7,894 bases of DNA from an uncultured Eubacteriales bacterium (GTDB lineage: Bacteria; Bacillota; Clostridia; Oscillospirales; CAG-382), in the NCBI GenBank assembly GCA_934446095.1, contig CAKSDR010000059.1, positions 1-7,894 of the forward strand, in the 5' to 3' direction. Each line of letters begins with the position of its first letter. The first letter of the stretch is position 1. The translations under genes and the position numbers were made by a program. Shown here in pieces: positions 6,275-7,894 of the stretch. A model generated the notes under the pieces. That model was not told where the DNA came from. It saw only the letters and a list, made by a program, of their open reading frames with translations, and did not search any database.

Positions 6275-6766
6275 TTACTGCTGCTCGCCGCGCTTTACGC
6301 TTATGTCATATACACGAAGATATAATTTTGCATCTCCGGCCCTCAGCGTAAAAGTATGACCAACTCCATATTTTTCGCCTGAGATCAAAGCGCCGTTACC
6401 GGTTCTTACTCCCTGAACTTCGCCTGTTATTATCATTGACACAAATCCTTCGCGCGTAGATTTTACATATTCACCCTCGGAGTTTGTGCCATACGAAACG
6501 GAATCATCTGTTTCAACTTTTGTAACATTGCCGAGATTTACATTTGCCGAGTCATCATACAAAGGCGAGCCTATGTAAACCTTGTCTGCAACAAACTTGT
6601 CCGCTTCTTCTATATAATATTTCATAACAAGCGTCTGGGTTTCGGTTTCTGCCTTCTTTGTAAAGTATGATTTTCCCACAACGACTGCAGCAAAAACCAA
6701 TGCCAGAATGACAATAAGATCAATAATATTTATCTTACCGAATAATCTTCCTTTTTTGTCCAACAT
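6275..6766 (-). CDS. DUF4330-like single-pass membrane protein
   Basis: This 163-residue protein has a short cationic N-terminus (MLDKKGRLFGK), one hydrophobic helix at about 13-31, and an exported domain of about 130 residues. That topology (N-in, bulk outside) fits an anchored envelope protein. The opening sequence and size match what I know of the DUF4330 family, whose function is undescribed. The soluble part is predicted mostly beta from its alternating pattern: KVYIGSPLYD (62-71), VNLGNVTKVET (76-86), VSMIITGEV (109-117) and LYLRVYDISV (148-157). It contains no cysteines and no catalytic motif I recognise. The start is ATG at 6766 with AAGGAG 9 nt upstream; it begins 15 nt after the GT4 stop, and its TAA abuts the next possible start. 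Its position between a glycosyltransferase and the ligase-like protein suggests a helper or scaffold role in glycan assembly or export, which is inference. Confidence 0.8.
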   Translation of the reverse strand: MLDKKGRLFGKINIIDLIVILALVFAAVVVGKSYFTKKAETETQTLVMKYYIEEADKFVADKVYIGSPLYDDSANVNLGNVTKVETDDSVSYGTNSEGEYVKSTREGFVSMIITGEVQGVRTGNGALISGEKYGVGHTFTLRAGDAKLYLRVYDISVKRGEQQ

Positions 6767-6781
6767 TTTAAAAATCTCCTT

Positions 6782-7873
6782 TTAATTCAAAACTTCTCTG
6801 TATACTTCATATATATCAGAGAGCAATTTTTCAAGATTAAATTTTTCTTTTACTGTCTTTATTGCATTATCGGAATAAAGTTTATATTTTTCTTTATCCT
6901 CAACAAGCCCAAGTATTGCTTCGGAAGTCATTTTTGCATCTCCGTATTCAACAAGTTCGCCGCACGGCAAAGACTTGTTTATAATATCGGGGTTGCCTCC
7001 TATATTTGTGGCAATAACGGGAAGTCCGAATCCTAAAGCTTCAAGTATTGCAAAACTCAAAGCTTCGTTGCACATTGCGGAATTTATGAACATATCGGAT
7101 CCTGCAAGAATGTTCTCGGAATCCTGTCTGTAACCCAATTGAAAAACAGTATCTGACAGCAGAAGTTCTTCTTTCTTCTTTTTGATCTCGTCAAAAAGTT
7201 CGCCGTCGCCTGCAATTATAAGCGCCAATTTTCTGTCGGTAAGTTTTTTAAGCGCGGCAAAACTGTCAAGCAGATAAGACAGTCCTTTTTCTGGGGCATA
7301 TCTTGCAAGCGTACATATGACAAACGTATCGTTATCTATTCCGAGTTCTTCTCTTATTGTAGATTTTGTATTTTTTTCCTCATAATATATTCCGTTAAAA
7401 ATAACCGTTATTTTTGATTTGCATACGCCGTTTTTAATCATCAGTTCCTTGCCGTAGTTGCACACCGAAATAATTTTATTGTCGAAGCGCGTGAAAATCA
7501 TATTAAGTATTTTCCATGAAAATCCGGTCTTTAAGGTAAGATGGCACGTATTTACCACTTTGATTTTAGGATTGAATATTTTCGACAGTATAGCAATAAA
7601 ATTTTCTCTCGGATATTGAGTATGTATAATGTCTATCTTGTTTTCTTTGCAGAAATCAGAGAGAGTTTTTGCGGCTTTTATGTCAAACGGATTTTTCATT
7701 TCAAGTTTCAAAGACAGTATGCCGAGTTCTTTCATCTGTTCCGACAAAAGTCCGTCAATATTATAAGCAAAAAAACACTTGTCGTTGTTTTTATTAAACG
7801 CCTTGACAAGATTCAAAACATATTTTTCCGTACCGGCTTTTCCGGCAAAGTTTATTAAATACAATATTTTCAT
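6782..7873 (-). CDS. GT4-family glycosyltransferase
   Basis: This 363-residue cytoplasmic or membrane-associated GT-B enzyme should transfer a sugar from a nucleotide-activated donor with retention of configuration, probably onto a lipid-linked intermediate. Visible motifs are the N-terminal loop GKAGTEKYV (11-19), IIHTQY (82-87), H111 in the acceptor domain, FNGI at 159-162, the donor-site pattern ARYAPEKG (190-197, with R191 and K196), AGDGEL (221-226), and the EX7E pair E270/E278 followed by GLPVIATNIGG (283-293). Length and domain order are normal and complete. Start: ATG at 7873 with GGAG 9 nt upstream; no other start competes. It is the first of the five leftward genes in view; only 21 nt upstream are visible and no promoter can be identified there, so more operon genes could lie beyond the edge. 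The family is certain; donor and acceptor cannot be read from the sequence. Confidence 0.93.
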   Translation of the reverse strand: MKILYLINFAGKAGTEKYVLNLVKAFNKNNDKCFFAYNIDGLLSEQMKELGILSLKLEMKNPFDIKAAKTLSDFCKENKIDIIHTQYPRENFIAILSKIFNPKIKVVNTCHLTLKTGFSWKILNMIFTRFDNKIISVCNYGKELMIKNGVCKSKITVIFNGIYYEEKNTKSTIREELGIDNDTFVICTLARYAPEKGLSYLLDSFAALKKLTDRKLALIIAGDGELFDEIKKKKEELLLSDTVFQLGYRQDSENILAGSDMFINSAMCNEALSFAILEALGFGLPVIATNIGGNPDIINKSLPCGELVEYGDAKMTSEAILGLVEDKEKYKLYSDNAIKTVKEKFNLEKLLSDIYEVYREVLN

Positions 7874-7894
7874 TTTAAGTTTCTCCGTTAATAT

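Noticed and set aside
7541..7858. A 105-codon + strand frame opposite the GT4 gene.
   Set aside because: Antisense to a complete, motif-rich glycosyltransferase; no independent coding evidence.
1..7894. A defence system, prophage, insertion sequence, CRISPR array or tRNA hidden in the window.
   Set aside because: Almost every base is assigned to housekeeping or envelope genes; no repeat arrays, transposase motifs, inverted terminal repeats or tRNA cloverleaf sequences were seen, and the single nuclease is a chromosomal DEDDh type.

Overview
The window looks like chromosomal DNA from a low-GC Clostridia-type Firmicute, probably an anaerobe of the Eubacteriales/Oscillospirales kind. The evidence is AT-rich sequence, strong purine-rich ribosome binding sites, an archaeal/bacterial-type AsnA asparagine synthetase, a DUF4330-like protein and a CsaB-type pyruvyl transferase. 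The assignment rests on gene content and style only, and no species can be named. The window is almost fully coding, with no gene-free stretch over 300 bases. No RNA genes, mobile elements or CRISPR arrays were seen.

Layout: two gene blocks converge on a shared terminator near 1500-1542. On the left, reading rightwards, are the 3' part of upp (uracil phosphoribosyltransferase, cut by the window edge), a terminator-like hairpin, and a complete asnA (aspartate-ammonia ligase). On the right, reading leftwards from about 7873 to 1514, are five tightly packed genes: a GT4 glycosyltransferase, a small membrane-anchored DUF4330-like protein, an O-antigen ligase/polymerase-like membrane protein, a GT4-CsaB fusion, and a DEDDh 3'-5' exonuclease with a cysteine-containing C-terminal extension. 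Junctions are 15 nt or less, and one is an ATGA overlap, so this is very probably one operon. Its promoter lies at or beyond the right edge.

How the genes fit together: the first four leftward genes form a cell-envelope polysaccharide module. Cytoplasmic glycosyltransferases would build a glycan, the CsaB domain would add pyruvate ketals, and the polytopic O-antigen-ligase-like protein would polymerise or attach the chain outside the membrane. In organisms with SLH-domain surface proteins, CsaB-type pyruvylation of the secondary cell wall polymer creates the SLH anchor, so this operon may serve S-layer or SLH-protein attachment. The exonuclease at the end has no evident link to that pathway. 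The most distinctive points are the glycosyltransferase-pyruvyltransferase fusion, the repeated S-x-x-aromatic motifs in the long N-terminal extension of the ligase-like protein, and the exonuclease stop codon lying inside the shared terminator hairpin.
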